From Prosthecobacter sp. (GTDB lineage: Bacteria > Verrucomicrobiota > Verrucomicrobiia > Verrucomicrobiales > Verrucomicrobiaceae): a stretch of 64,000 nucleotides of DNA. How positions within the stretch are numbered: the stretch's first letter is position 1; each line of letters begins with the position of its first letter. The notes beneath the pieces were generated by a model. That model worked only from the letters and a program-made list of their open reading frames with translations. It was not told where the DNA came from and searched no databases. Below, in pieces: positions 32,894 through 43,200 of this stretch. The stretch covers positions 62,001 to 126,000 of the forward strand of contig NZ_JACSRD010000169.1 of the NCBI RefSeq assembly GCF_014879935.1, read 5' to 3'. The translations under genes were made by a program, and so were the position numbers.

Positions 32894-35869
32894 TTATCCC
32901 GCCATCGTGGCGAGCGGGAAGCGCAGCTTGATCTCAGTGCCGAGATCGGGATTCCCCTGCACGAAGAGCTGGCCGCGCATCTGGTCGGCGAAGACGGCGA
33001 GGATCTTGAGCCCGAGGCCGTTGCCTTCGCCAGGATGAAAACCGGGCGGCAGACCGATGCCATCGTCGCTGATGATGAGTTCGCCGCTGGCCTGGGCATA
33101 GCGCAGCGTGGCAGTGATCTGCCCCTGGCGGCCGTGCGGGAAGGCGTGCTCGAAGGCGTTTGAAAGCGCTTCATTGAGAGTCAAAGCCAGCGGCATGAGC
33201 CACTCCGGCTGCACCGGGCCGTCCTGGATCTCCAGGCGCACATTGACCTGCTCGACAGGTGTTTCGTAACACTGGCGAAGATGAGCGACAAGATCGTGGG
33301 CGAAGTGGCTGAAAGTGTCGCCTTTTCCAAGGGCGATCTGATAGAGATGCTGATGCAGCGCGGCGATGGCACGCACGCGATTCTGGCTGGAGCGAAGGGC
33401 GTTGCGGGCGTCCTGATCGCTGACGCCATTGATCTGCATGTTCAGCAGACTGGAGATGATCTGCAGATGGTTTTTGATGCGGTGGTGCGTCTCGGTGAGC
33501 AGGAGCTTCTCGCGCTCGAGATCAACGACGGGCCACCGGTGGCTGGAAGGCGAAACGACCTGAAATGCGAGGGGCGTGGCGGCTTTCAGTGCCTGTGTCG
33601 GCGAGACGGGGGCAGGTACGGCAGATTCAGCAGGCGCACCGTCGGCGGCGGATTTCGAAGTGAGCTCAAAGCCGCCGTGATCGAGCCTGCGGGCGCTGAT
33701 TTTCGCCTCGCCCCGCCTGCCGTTGCCGCCGAAGAATGAATAAGCGACGAAGCGGTCGGGATCGGCCGTTTGTTGAACGAGGTCCGCGAAGAAGCCCGTG
33801 GCATCCGAGGGACGGAAGAACTGATGCAGCGGGCGGCCGATGGCGGCGGAGGCATCCAGATCGAAAAGGCGCTGGGCATGCGCTGTCCAGGTGCGGACAC
33901 GGCCGTTTGCGTCGGTGGTCAGGAGGATGCCGCCAGGCGCGGCGGCCATGGGAGACGCCGCCGGCGGCATGACGGGCGCCGGAACGGGTGAGGCCGGGGC
34001 ATCGCTGTGCGGAGCGGTGACTTCCTGAAGGTAATGGATGGTGCAGTGAGCGTCGCCTTGCGCATCCAGGACGGCGGCGAGGTGCAGAATGGCGTTCGAG
34101 AGGCTGCCATCGGCACGCCTGACGCGAACGCCGAGCGCCTCGACCTGCCTGCCGCCGGCATGCAGCGCACGCAGGGCGTCACGACGTGCCGTGGCGCTGT
34201 CAGGATCCAGCCAGGCGTCGAGCGGATAGCGGCGGAGCTCGGATTTCGCCTGGCCGAGCAGCGTTTCAGCATGCTGGTTGACCTCGAAGATGACCCCCGC
34301 CTTGTCGGTAAGCACGATGGCGACGGGGCTGCCCTGTAGAAGCGTGCGCAGCTTTGCCTCCATGCTGCGGAGCTGCTCCTCATGACGCGTGTGCTCGGTG
34401 ATGTCCTGGATGCTGACGAGCATGCCGCCGCCAGGCAGTGACATGGGATGGAATTCGAGCTCCTTGAGCAGTCCATCCGCCGTGGCGAGAGAGACGGTGC
34501 GTGTGAGCTGGCGACGCCAGACGCTTTCACGCCAGGCGAGAGTGACCTGCTCGCGATGTTCTTCCGTGGGGCAGGCGTGGGCGAGCCAGCTTTCCACCGT
34601 CTGGTCTTTTTCGAGGGGACGGCCCAGGAGACGGGCAAGACGCTCGTTTTGAAACACCGGAGCGCCGCGTTCATCCAGGACGAAAACGCCACAGGGAATG
34701 CCTTCGAGGTAGCTGCGCAATCGCGCTTCCCGCCGGCCGAACGCGTATTGCGCCTCAGTCAACGTGCGCAGTTCCTGCCGCGCACGCAGAAGCTCGTTTT
34801 CCATGCGCTGGAGCGCTCCGTCATCCGCAGGTGGAGGTGGCGGCGGCACCGGCTGTGGTGGAGGTGGGGCGGCGGGAGCTGAAGCCGGCATCTGAAACGT
34901 GACACGAGTCACCGTTTCGGCGGCAGCCTGGGGCGGCAGGCCCATCAACATGAAGAGGTTGGAGGAACCTTCGGCCGTTCGCCCTTTCAGCACGGACACC
35001 AGCCAACGGGCGGGCTTCGGCGCATCCGCTGCCACCCCGGGCAGTGAGATGATGGTGCTGGAGACGGCGGCGTTGGTGTCTGCCGCCTTTGCGAGGGATT
35101 CGAGCGTGTGGTGACGCAAGGCGGTGAAATCCCGCCCTTCCCCGAAGACTTCCCAGAAGAAGGTGACACCTTCCTGGATGCCTTTGTCCAAGGTCAGATG
35201 CGCCGCAGCGACATTGGAGCGGAGAATGACGCCCAGATCGTTCACCACGACCATTGGCAGCGCACAATCGACCGGGTCGGGAGTTCTATCGACTGGCGGA
35301 GCGGGGTGGCCGTGATCGGATGAGGACCGGGTTTCGTCCTCTTCCGACGAAGGTGCCTGCGATGAGCTGAATTTCTCACAGGTGACCATCAGGCCGCCCA
35401 CGGAGGCATCACGCTTTTTGCGCCAGGGACGCACCTCCCAGCGATAAATCAGGTGGCGGCCGTCAGGACCGTTGTGCGCATCATGCTCGCTGCGGACGAT
35501 GTGTCCTTGCAACGCACGGTCATACACCTGCCGCCAGCCGGGATGAAGGCCGGGAAAAATCTCATACTGGCTGCGGCCGACCAGGGGCTGCACCTGCTGC
35601 AGACCGAATTCCTGAATCCACTGCCGGTTTGCCAGCATGTAGCGCATGGCGCGGTCAAACATGGCCATGGCCACGGGCGCATTTTCAACCAGCACTCCGA
35701 GCACACTCTCCATGTCTTCTGTCTCACGCTTTTGGTCCTGCGGGGTTGCGGAACTGACAGAGAGGCCTGCGCCAGAAGGACGCGACTCATGAGACTCCTC
35801 ACGCACCTTCTCCAAAGGCGCTGTCTGCGACTTTGGATGGATGACGTTCTGAAGGACCGACCGGGACAC
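32894..35869 (-). CDS. Multi-PAS sensor histidine kinase, HWE/HisKA_2 type
   Basis: This encodes 991 residues from GTG 35869, and no membrane segment is visible, so it is probably cytoplasmic. PAS-like domains occur near residues 55-170 (LGVLVENAPVAMAMFDRAMR), 370-480 (YLEGIPCGVFVLDERGAPVF), 490-620 (LLQGSPVAIVLTDKAGVIFEVN) and 650-740 (GILLTTDANGRVRTW). A Pro-rich linker lies around 320-340. The phosphoacceptor is in ETHHRIKNHLQ (His795/796), the signature of HisKA_2/HWE-like kinases, followed by an ATPase domain with NEALSNAFEHAF, SDDGIGLP and GNGLGLKI. No response regulator lies next to it. Genes of this class often signal to general-stress or sigma-factor pathways; the partner is unknown here. 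Confidence 0.92.
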   Translation of the reverse strand: MSRSVLQNVIHPKSQTAPLEKVREESHESRPSGAGLSVSSATPQDQKRETEDMESVLGVLVENAPVAMAMFDRAMRYMLANRQWIQEFGLQQVQPLVGRSQYEIFPGLHPGWRQVYDRALQGHIVRSEHDAHNGPDGRHLIYRWEVRPWRKKRDASVGGLMVTCEKFSSSQAPSSEEDETRSSSDHGHPAPPVDRTPDPVDCALPMVVVNDLGVILRSNVAAAHLTLDKGIQEGVTFFWEVFGEGRDFTALRHHTLESLAKAADTNAAVSSTIISLPGVAADAPKPARWLVSVLKGRTAEGSSNLFMLMGLPPQAAAETVTRVTFQMPASAPAAPPPPQPVPPPPPPADDGALQRMENELLRARQELRTLTEAQYAFGRREARLRSYLEGIPCGVFVLDERGAPVFQNERLARLLGRPLEKDQTVESWLAHACPTEEHREQVTLAWRESVWRRQLTRTVSLATADGLLKELEFHPMSLPGGGMLVSIQDITEHTRHEEQLRSMEAKLRTLLQGSPVAIVLTDKAGVIFEVNQHAETLLGQAKSELRRYPLDAWLDPDSATARRDALRALHAGGRQVEALGVRVRRADGSLSNAILHLAAVLDAQGDAHCTIHYLQEVTAPHSDAPASPVPAPVMPPAASPMAAAPGGILLTTDANGRVRTWTAHAQRLFDLDASAAIGRPLHQFFRPSDATGFFADLVQQTADPDRFVAYSFFGGNGRRGEAKISARRLDHGGFELTSKSAADGAPAESAVPAPVSPTQALKAATPLAFQVVSPSSHRWPVVDLEREKLLLTETHHRIKNHLQIISSLLNMQINGVSDQDARNALRSSQNRVRAIAALHQHLYQIALGKGDTFSHFAHDLVAHLRQCYETPVEQVNVRLEIQDGPVQPEWLMPLALTLNEALSNAFEHAFPHGRQGQITATLRYAQASGELIISDDGIGLPPGFHPGEGNGLGLKILAVFADQMRGQLFVQGNPDLGTEIKLRFPLATMAG

Positions 35870-36005
35870 GTGTATTTGTTTGGGAATTTTTAAAATTTAA
35901 CCTTTCCCAACCTATCGACAATGGGAAAAATCAAAGATCTGCGACTCACTTCAGCAATAAACAGACCTTCAGGCCATTTCCTTCGTGGTTGTTGGGGTTC
36001 GAGGT
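35870..36005. promoter_or_regulatory. Upstream region of the sensor kinase
   Basis: This 136-bp gap between rlmH and the kinase start is AT-rich near the kinase (TTTTTAAAATTTAAC at about 35887-35901), suggesting a promoter reading leftward. No defined boxes or operator could be assigned. Confidence 0.35.
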
Positions 36006-36446
36006 TCACTCGCGATGGTAAGGCTCGCCCCGCATGATGGTGTAAGCACGATAGACCTGCTCCATCAACACAATCAGAGCGATGTCGTGTTGCAGGGTTA
36101 GATTGGACAGGGACCAGGACACGGCTGCTTTCGCCCGAAACTCTGGCGAATGACCGTCAGCGCCGCCGATCACCAGACAAACTCGCTTCCGGCCGGTGAT
36201 TTCCTCATTTTCGATCCACCGCGCCATGTCCACACTGCGCAATTGTCTGCCACGCTCGTCAAGAACGACACAGAGGCCGTCTTCACATGCATTGCTGATC
36301 TGCTGCTCCACACGATCACGTGGCCCTTCCTTGATCATTACATGTTCGAGTCGGGCGTAGTGCTGGAGCCGCTTGGAGTACAGGACCAACGCTCCTTTGA
36401 CCCAGTCGTGTCCGGGTTTGCCCACAGAAATGATTCGCCATTGCAT
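36006..36446 (-). CDS. rlmH: 23S rRNA (pseudouridine1915-N3)-methyltransferase RlmH
   Basis: This encodes 146 residues. RlmH is a small SPOUT methyltransferase that methylates pseudouridine 1915 in helix 69 of 23S rRNA on the assembled ribosome, using SAM. Diagnostic segments are MQWRIISVGKP at the start, CVVLDERGRQLRS, the SAM-knot VCLVIGGADGHSPEFRAKA, LSNLTLQHDIALIVLMEQ, and the C-terminal RAYTIMRGEPYHRE. Slightly shorter than the E. coli enzyme (155). The frame is complete. Confidence 0.96.
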   Translation of the reverse strand: MQWRIISVGKPGHDWVKGALVLYSKRLQHYARLEHVMIKEGPRDRVEQQISNACEDGLCVVLDERGRQLRSVDMARWIENEEITGRKRVCLVIGGADGHSPEFRAKAAVSWSLSNLTLQHDIALIVLMEQVYRAYTIMRGEPYHRE

Positions 36447-36614
36447 GGAAGAGCCTAAAACCGCGATTCAGCCAGCCACAACCCGGCAATTGATTCTATA
36501 AATTACGGATTTGTTTAGTAATACTGTCTGCCATTACCATCCTGATTGTTGCATAATTTAAAAACATCGATAAAATGAGAATGCTAATTCAAAAATTAAC
36601 CCGAACTCCAAGCT
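36447..36614. promoter_or_regulatory. AT-rich divergent promoter region
   Basis: This 168-bp region between divergent rlmH and the following lipoprotein gene is strikingly AT-rich for this genome. Candidate -10-like strings are TATAAAT (about 36498) and GATAAAAT (36568-36575) upstream of the lipoprotein. I see no operator palindrome, and these boxes are suggestions only. Confidence 0.4.
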
Positions 36615-37382
36615 ATGTCTCAAGCCCTTCCTTCAATGGTTCGCCTTACCACAGCCAGCTTCGCGGCCGTCCTGATGGCCTCGTGTGCCGTGCCACCCCG
36701 CCAGGCATGGCAGCAGATTCAGACACGTGGTTTGATCAGCTACCTCGCTGATGGCAGTCATTCCGCAGGGGGCTCCAGCCATGCGCCCATGCTTACCCAG
36801 CGCAACAGTGTTTCGTCGCCGACGGCACCCACGACGGCTGCCGTGGTGGGACCTGAGCGCCCCTCGACTCCACCTCCATCAATGCTGAATGCCTCCACGA
36901 TGCCGGTGGCCCAAAGCGTGGCCGACCTTCCTGGCTACGTGCGCACGCCGTTCACCAATCCTCCGCGCCTCGTCGATGTCCGCGGCATGGCCGCCGGTTC
37001 CAAAGTGGTGTGCCCCTACACCCAGCGTCCGTTTCTGGTGCCTGGAGGTGTTTCCTCCTCGTCAAATGTCGCTGCTTCCGCTCCTGAACGTCCGAAAGCC
37101 CCAGCCACACCGGAACGCCCGCGCAGCACGCCGAAAGCGGACGACAAAGTCGCCGCGATGAACAAGCCGACGACGCCAGCCACCACTCCGAGTGTCACGC
37201 CGGCACCGACAGCCGAAGCTTCAACGGACCTCCCTTATGGATCGCCGATCTCGGGACGTCCGGGTTTCGTGAACAGCCCTTACGCGGCCAAGCATCAGCT
37301 TGTGGATGTCACCGGGCTGCCTGTCGGCATGGAAGTAAAGTGCCCTTACACGGGAAAACTCTTCCGCGTGCCACCGCAGTAA
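36615..37382 (+). CDS. Lipoprotein with two CPYT repeats
   Basis: This encodes 255 residues. The signal sequence ends in the lipobox LMASC (Cys24). Two copies of a ~38-residue unit lie at about 106-143 and 216-253. Both follow the pattern PG(Y/F)V..P(F/Y)....LVDV.G...G..V.CPYT..(P/L)F.VP, with [18 protein letters not shown] in the first and [18 protein letters not shown] in the second. They are separated by a Pro/Thr/Ser/Ala-rich linker that would span the periplasm or cell wall. The second unit ends the protein. No family is recognised; the lone conserved Cys per unit could pair or bind a metal. The gene is followed by a strong terminator, so it is probably monocistronic. Confidence 0.75.
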   Translation: MSQALPSMVRLTTASFAAVLMASCAVPPRQAWQQIQTRGLISYLADGSHSAGGSSHAPMLTQRNSVSSPTAPTTAAVVGPERPSTPPPSMLNASTMPVAQSVADLPGYVRTPFTNPPRLVDVRGMAAGSKVVCPYTQRPFLVPGGVSSSSNVAASAPERPKAPATPERPRSTPKADDKVAAMNKPTTPATTPSVTPAPTAEASTDLPYGSPISGRPGFVNSPYAAKHQLVDVTGLPVGMEVKCPYTGKLFRVPPQ

Positions 37383-37409
37383 GCGGGTTGTGACCGTTCG
37401 TTCTCCAAG

Positions 37410-37440
37410 CCCCGTCTGGCCTTCGTCAGACGGGGTTTTT
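37410..37440 (+). terminator. Rho-independent terminator
   Basis: CCCCGTCTG (37410-37418) and CAGACGGGG (37427-37435) form a perfect 9-bp stem with an 8-nt loop, followed directly by a run of five T and more T-rich sequence. It lies 27 bp after the lipoprotein stop, in the right place to end that transcript. Confidence 0.92.
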
Positions 37441-37495
37441 CATTTTTGGGTGACGGTTCCATGATTTGCCATCGCCCCACAACATGCCATGATGG

Positions 37496-38305
37496 ATGGT
37501 GATGGATTCCCCCGCCGCCTTGCTGGCTTTTCCAGGCCGCATCTTCCTACATTTTCTGGTCTATTTGGGGCAGATCACCAAACTGATCGGTGATCTGGCC
37601 ATCGCGGTGCGTTCGCGCGTCTGGCGGCTCCGGCTTGTGGCCCAGCAGATCGTGGCCATCGGCTACGGATCGCAGGGGGTCGTCATTGTGACCGGTGCAT
37701 TCACCGGGGCGGTGTTCACCTTCCAAAGTTACGCCAAGTTCAAGGAGTTCGGCTTCGAGACGACGGTCGGGGCGGTGGTTTCCGTGGCCTTGTGCCGGGA
37801 GTTGGGGCCGGTGCTGGCGGGACTGATGGTGGCGGGACGTGTGGGGGCCGCGATGGCTGCGGATATCGGCACCATGAAAGTCACTGAGCAGGTCGATGCG
37901 CTCCGCGTCATGGGCGTGCATCCGGTCGATTACCTGGTCCTGCCCCGTTTCGTGGCGATGATGATTTCGATGCCGTTTCTCGTCGCCGAGAGCATCTCCT
38001 TCGGCCTGTTCGCCTCCTACATGGTCACCAGCTTTGGCTATGACATGCCGGCGGCCTGGTATCTCAACCACATGCTCGAACACACAAACATGGAGGACCT
38101 CTCGATCGGGATGATCAAAGGCTTCGTCTTCGGCATGTTGATCACCGTCATTTCATGCCACCAGGGCCTGGCGGCGGAGAATGGCGCGGTCGGCGTGGGC
38201 GCGGGAACCACTCGCGCGGTGGTGATCTCCTCCCTCGTCATTCTCATCGTCAATTTCTTCCTCTCCATCCTGCTCAACTACGTCTTTCCCATCGGAACTG
38301 TCTAG
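37496..38305 (+). CDS. mlaE: MlaE-type ABC transporter permease
   Basis: This encodes 269 residues from ATG 37496 (ATG 37502 is an alternative). MlaE is the inner-membrane permease of the Mla phospholipid-transport system that keeps the outer-membrane outer leaflet free of phospholipid. The permease signature is clear: GAFTGAVFTFQSYAKFKEFG, LCRELGPVLAGLMVAGRVGA, AADIGTMKVTEQVDALRVMG and PVDYLVLPR, with about five hydrophobic segments, and GAGTTRAVVISS before the last. The mlaF and mlaD genes follow within 3 and 45 bp, forming an operon. No mlaB, mlaC or mlaA lies alongside. Confidence 0.94.
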   Translation: MVMDSPAALLAFPGRIFLHFLVYLGQITKLIGDLAIAVRSRVWRLRLVAQQIVAIGYGSQGVVIVTGAFTGAVFTFQSYAKFKEFGFETTVGAVVSVALCRELGPVLAGLMVAGRVGAAMAADIGTMKVTEQVDALRVMGVHPVDYLVLPRFVAMMISMPFLVAESISFGLFASYMVTSFGYDMPAAWYLNHMLEHTNMEDLSIGMIKGFVFGMLITVISCHQGLAAENGAVGVGAGTTRAVVISSLVILIVNFFLSILLNYVFPIGTV

Positions 38306-38308
38306 CTC

Positions 38309-39106
38309 ATGGCCGCAGCCCCCTCCAGCACGACCTCAGGCACGCAGGCACCTCCGAAAGACGGGGTGTTCATCGAGCTGCGTGATGTCCACAAGCGCTT
38401 CGGGTCACAGGAAATCCTGCGCGGCATCGATCTGCAGCTCAAGCATGGCGAAACGCTGTGCGTCATCGGTCCCAGCGGTGAAGGCAAGACGGTGATGATG
38501 AAACACATCATCGGCCTGATCCGCCCGGACCAGGGTGATGTCTTCGTCGAGGGCATGAACGTGAACCTGCTCAATGAACGCCAGATGGCACCGATCCGTG
38601 AGAAGGTCAGCATGCTGTTCCAAGGGGCCGCGCTGTTTGACCGCATGACCGTGGAGGAAAACGTGGCCTTCCCGCTGTGGGAAAGCGGCCTGCGAGATCG
38701 CGTGGAGATCAAGCGACGCGTCACCGAGGCGCTCGAGGCCGTCGATCTGGCCGAGCATCTGCACAAATACCCCACCAGCCTCTCCGGCGGCATGCGCAAG
38801 CGCACCGGCATCGCCCGCGCCATCATCACCCGCAGCGAGTGCATCCTCTATGACGAGCCGAATTCCGGCCTCGATCCCATCGGCTCCGACATCATCGACC
38901 AGATGATCCTGCGCATGCAGCGGCGCTACGGAGTCACCTCCATCATCGTCACACACGACATGCGCAGCATCTTCAAGATCGCCGACCGCGTCGCGATGCT
39001 TTACCGGGGGAAAATCCATTTCCTCGGCACACCTGAAGAACTGCGCAACAGCCCCGACCCTGAGGTGCAGAATTTCATCAACGGCCGCTCCGACGTCACC
39101 GGCTAG
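38309..39106 (+). CDS. mlaF: MlaF-type ABC transporter ATP-binding protein
   Basis: This encodes 265 residues, starting 3 bp after mlaE. It is the cytoplasmic ATPase of the Mla lipid transporter. Motifs are Walker A GPSGEGKT (usually GPSGSGKS/T), Q-loop MLFQGAALF, signature LSGGMRKR, Walker B CILYDEPNSGLDPI and switch His in VTHDM. A 20-residue Ala/Ser/Thr/Pro-rich N-terminal extension precedes the core domain. FQGAALFDRMTVEENVAFPL is typical of the MlaF branch. Confidence 0.95.
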   Translation: MAAAPSSTTSGTQAPPKDGVFIELRDVHKRFGSQEILRGIDLQLKHGETLCVIGPSGEGKTVMMKHIIGLIRPDQGDVFVEGMNVNLLNERQMAPIREKVSMLFQGAALFDRMTVEENVAFPLWESGLRDRVEIKRRVTEALEAVDLAEHLHKYPTSLSGGMRKRTGIARAIITRSECILYDEPNSGLDPIGSDIIDQMILRMQRRYGVTSIIVTHDMRSIFKIADRVAMLYRGKIHFLGTPEELRNSPDPEVQNFINGRSDVTG

Positions 39107-39151
39107 CCATGCCGCCCCTCCTCGTTCAAACCATCCCCTTCCCTTCTTTCC

Positions 39152-40180
39152 ATGATCGACAGCGATAGAAAAACCGAAATGCTCGTCGGATTGTTCCTGT
39201 TCGTCGGGCTTCTTCTGCTCGGCGGCCTCATTCTTCAATTCGGCCGGGTGCGTGAAGTCTTCAAAGACACCTACCACCTCCGGGTGGCGTTCTCCAACGC
39301 AGCGGGCATCAAGGAGGGCTCCCCCATCTTCCTCGGCGGCTCCCGGGTGGGCCGCGTCGCCAAGAAACCGGAGCTCAACGAGACCTTCACCGGCGTCGTC
39401 ATTGATCTCGAGCTCTTCAAAGACGTGATGATCCCGGCCGACGCCAGCTTCGCCATCGGTTCCGCCGGCCTGATGGGCGACGCTCTGGTCGAAATCAAAC
39501 CGACCGGCCGTGAAACAGACGTCTTCCTGCCACACGACTACGACAAGATCATCGAGGGCGAGAAAGCAGGCGGCCTGAACGACTTGCAATCCACCGCCAA
39601 GGCCGTCGGCGAGAAGGTCGATGTCGTGCTCGATGATGTCCGCGTGGCCCTCAAAGACATCCAGGACGCCATGGGCAAGGTGAACAAGGACGCCCTCTCC
39701 GACACCACGATCCAGAACTTCAAGGAAAGCATGGAGTTCCTCCACAGCACCCTCAAACGCGTCGATGACAAGGTCCTCGGCGACGAAAACGCCCAAAACC
39801 TGAAGACCGCCATCGCCGAGCTGAAAGACGCCGCATCGAGCTTCAAGAGCGCCTCCCGCAACATCGAGGAAGCCAGCCGGAAACTCGACCCGGTGATCGC
39901 CAAATCAGACAAGGTCATGACCTCGGCCGATGAGTCGCTTCAATCGATCAAAAAAGCCGCCGACAGCTTCGCCGTGGCTGCCGCCAGTGTGTCTGACAGC
40001 AAAGGCCTGCTCGGCGCACTGCTCAATGATCAGCAGATGAAGAACGACTTCCGCGATCTCATTTACAACCTCAAGGTCAACGGTGCCGTGTGGTACAAGG
40101 ACACGGCGGAACGTCTGCGGGCGGAGGAAATGAAACGGCAGCAGGAAGAACAGCCACAAAAACGCGGCCTCTTCCGCTAA
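39152..40180 (+). CDS. mlaD: MlaD-type MCE-domain protein
   Basis: This encodes 342 residues. An N-terminal membrane anchor (VGLFLFVGLLLLGGLILQFG, about 12-31) is followed by one MCE domain (about 40-125: YHLRVAFSNAAGIKEGSPIF, GVVIDLELF, FAIGSAGLMGDALVEIKP). A long helical tail with heptad-like Lys/Ala/Asp/Ser pattern follows (about 145-300), ending KRQQEEQPQKRGLFR. MCE proteins form hexameric rings that carry phospholipids across the periplasm. The tail is longer than in E. coli MlaD (183 residues) and could form a barrel- or needle-like extension toward the outer membrane. Confidence 0.92.
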   Translation: MIDSDRKTEMLVGLFLFVGLLLLGGLILQFGRVREVFKDTYHLRVAFSNAAGIKEGSPIFLGGSRVGRVAKKPELNETFTGVVIDLELFKDVMIPADASFAIGSAGLMGDALVEIKPTGRETDVFLPHDYDKIIEGEKAGGLNDLQSTAKAVGEKVDVVLDDVRVALKDIQDAMGKVNKDALSDTTIQNFKESMEFLHSTLKRVDDKVLGDENAQNLKTAIAELKDAASSFKSASRNIEEASRKLDPVIAKSDKVMTSADESLQSIKKAADSFAVAAASVSDSKGLLGALLNDQQMKNDFRDLIYNLKVNGAVWYKDTAERLRAEEMKRQQEEQPQKRGLFR

Positions 40181-40210
40181 GCCGATCTTCCAGGGCGGCA
40201 CGAGATCCCG

Positions 40211-43200
40211 TCATGGGACCGGCGTCACCACCAATCGCATGAAGCGACGGGCGGGATTGCCAGTGCTGAGCGAATCGCGGGCCCGGACGGTCTGGACCGG
40301 GCCATCGACGATCACTTCGAGTGTCACAGGGCTCCAAGAACCAAAACTGTCGGTCGATTCGGCCGAATAGGTCACCCCTGGCAGGTTTCTCGGCCGTGTG
40401 AACTCCAGCGTGAGGCCATTCCCATCACGAACGGGCACCAAAGCGGCGTCACGAGCGCGTGGATCTCTGCCAAGAGCATATTCGAAGAGGTTTTTGATGC
40501 CGTCGCCATCCGCGTCTGCGTCATCATCGGCCAAGCCGGCACCGATCTCCCCGGTGCTGAAATGCTGCGTGCGCCAACTGGCCACCGACTGGGGACCAAT
40601 CACCAGGGTTCCGCTTTGCGTGCCCAGGTAATTCGCATCATCGACGCTGGCCTCCACCAGATAGCTGCCATAGGCGCTGGGAGCGGTGCTGGAGCCATCG
40701 TAAGTGACGTTCACCGTGAGTCCGGCTGGAGTGGTGGTGACAGAAACGGGCTTCGGATTGCCGTCGTAGTCCGCCGCCAGACCGTTCAACGAGATGCCCG
40801 CTGTCGCCTTCGCCACCACGAGCGTGCCACTTGCGCTGCCCTGGTAGTTCGGGTCGTTGATCGTCCCGATGACCGCGTAGCTGCCTGCATTCGTGGGTAC
40901 GGTGTCCGAGCCATCGTAGGTGAAGGTCACCGCCAGACCGGCGGGAACCGTGGTCGCCGTGGCCGCCCTGGCCGTTCCATTGTAAGTCTGCGCCAGGCTT
41001 TCAAGCGTCACAGTGCCCGCCAGCTTTGGAACGATGATGTTCACGGTCTGCGCGGTGGTGTTGCCATCGACATCCGTGGCGGTGACCTGAACGGAGGTGT
41101 TTCCAGGTGCCACGGCACTGATCTGCAGGCTCGTGCCCACCAGATTTGCCGTGGCGATGGCACCGTCCGGCGCGGCGGTGATCGCATAGGTCAGCACCGG
41201 AATGCTGGTCATGGAGTCCACTTTCAGCAGCTTCGTCTGGTCAATCGTGGTCGGAGCCGTGGCCGCATCGATCGGAAGGTCCGAGAACACCATGTTGGCC
41301 GATGAAGGCGTGACGCCATCCTGCCGCAGCTTCACGGCGTAGTCGCCGGTGGCGACACTCGTCAGGGCATTCACCACTGCGGTGGATGCCGAGGAGATGC
41401 GGCCGAACACGGTGAAACCGCCGTTCTGGTTGTCGAGGTTCGAGCTGTTGTTGCCGAGGCTGATGAAAAACTCGCTCGTGGCGCTGTCTGCATCGTCCCC
41501 GACCTTCGCCATCGCGACGGTGCCGAAGACGTTCGAGATGCCGGGCTCGTTGGCCACCGGTGACTGCCGCGAGACGGATTCGAACACGTCTGGAGACTCG
41601 TAAATCGTGTAACCGCCGCCCTGGAGCACGAAACCGGCAGGACTCCGATGGAAAATGGTCCCGCTGTAATTGTAGGACTGGAAATTGGCGACCGTTCCCG
41701 GCGTCAGCGATGAATAGAGCACCATGTCCACATCGCCTTTCGTGGTTGTCATGCGCACGGCGGCCTCCGTGTCCAGGTCCGAGAATTTCGTGCCCAGATC
41801 AATGCTGGTGCTGCCCGATGGAGCGATGGTTTGATCCGCGATCACCTCCGCCACGGGTGCCAGCGTCGGACGCAGGATTCGCAGGGCCAGATTCAGCACA
41901 TGAGACCCGCCGCCGCTGAAATTGGCCGTCATCGGCACGTCGAACAGGCCCGCCACCGCCGGCGTTCCGGAGATGATGCCGGTGACGCTGTCAAAAGTCA
42001 GCCCGTCCGGCAGAGTGCCCACACTCCAGCCCGTGCGTGTCTGCTGGCTGATCGTGGCCAGTTGGTAGGAGAACGACACACCCATTTTGATCGGCGCATA
42101 CGGCTTGCTGCTGAAGCCGTCCTTGGTCGTGGTCGTGGCGGTCGATGAAAACGCCGACGTCGAAATCACTGTGCCGTCAGACGCGGAGTAACGTGCCCTA
42201 ATTTGAAACTCGTAGATGCTGCCAGGATCAAACTCCGGCAGATTGGACAAAGTCATGCTATTGGGCGTGGCGCCGCTGCTGCCAGCCACCACTTTGCGTG
42301 TGGAATAACTGCTGGCACCCTGCTTGCGATACTGCAGTTCGTATTCCGTCTCCACGTTCGAGTTATCCGTCCAGGCAAAGCTGATGCGATAGGGATCGGT
42401 GGTCGAAGCGGTGGCCACGAGGTTCGTGGGGGCGTTGAACGCCGGGCTGATCGTCGCCATGTTGGAAAAGGCCGAGGTCGTCGTCGCTTCAGGGCCGTAA
42501 GTGGCACGCACCTGGAACTCCAGCGTCTTTCCCGGAGCGATGAGTTGATTCGTGAGGGTGGTGGTGTTGGCTGCCAGATACTGGTAGGTCTGCCATTGCG
42601 TGTCCCCTTGCAGGCGCACCTGCACCTCGTAGTTGCCTTCGGAGGACGAATTGTCCGTCCACGTCAGGCTTACCCGCCCTTCACTGCTGGAGGTGGCCTG
42701 AAGGTTGGTCGGAGCGTTGAAGTTGGTCGAGGCTGAGGCGGCGCTCGAAAAAGCCGTGTACAGGATCGGGGCGTCGGAGGCCGTGTTGGTGCCGCGGATG
42801 TAGGCCCTGGCCTGAAACTCGAACAGCGTCCCCGGCGGCATCGCCCCAGTGTTGATGATGGTGAAGTAAGGGTTGTCGATCGAGCCCAGATCCAGCCAGG
42901 TGCTCGAGCCTTGGACGCGATACTGGAAGTGGTAGCCGGACTCAGCCGTCGAGTTGTTGCTAAAGCTGAGGTCAAACGTGTTTTCCCCCACCCGGGTGGC
43001 CGTCAATCCGGTGGGAGCCTTGAAGGCCTGGGTGCTCGCGGTCACGACGCTGGTGAAGGCGCTGACACTGCTGCCGAAGTCCACCGCACGTATCTTGAAG
43101 TCATAGGACGTTCCAGGAAGGAAGTTCGGCAGAAACATGTCCGCCTCCGCCGTGCGTGACTTGTACCCTCCCACATCCTGGCTCGTCAGATTAAAATCAA

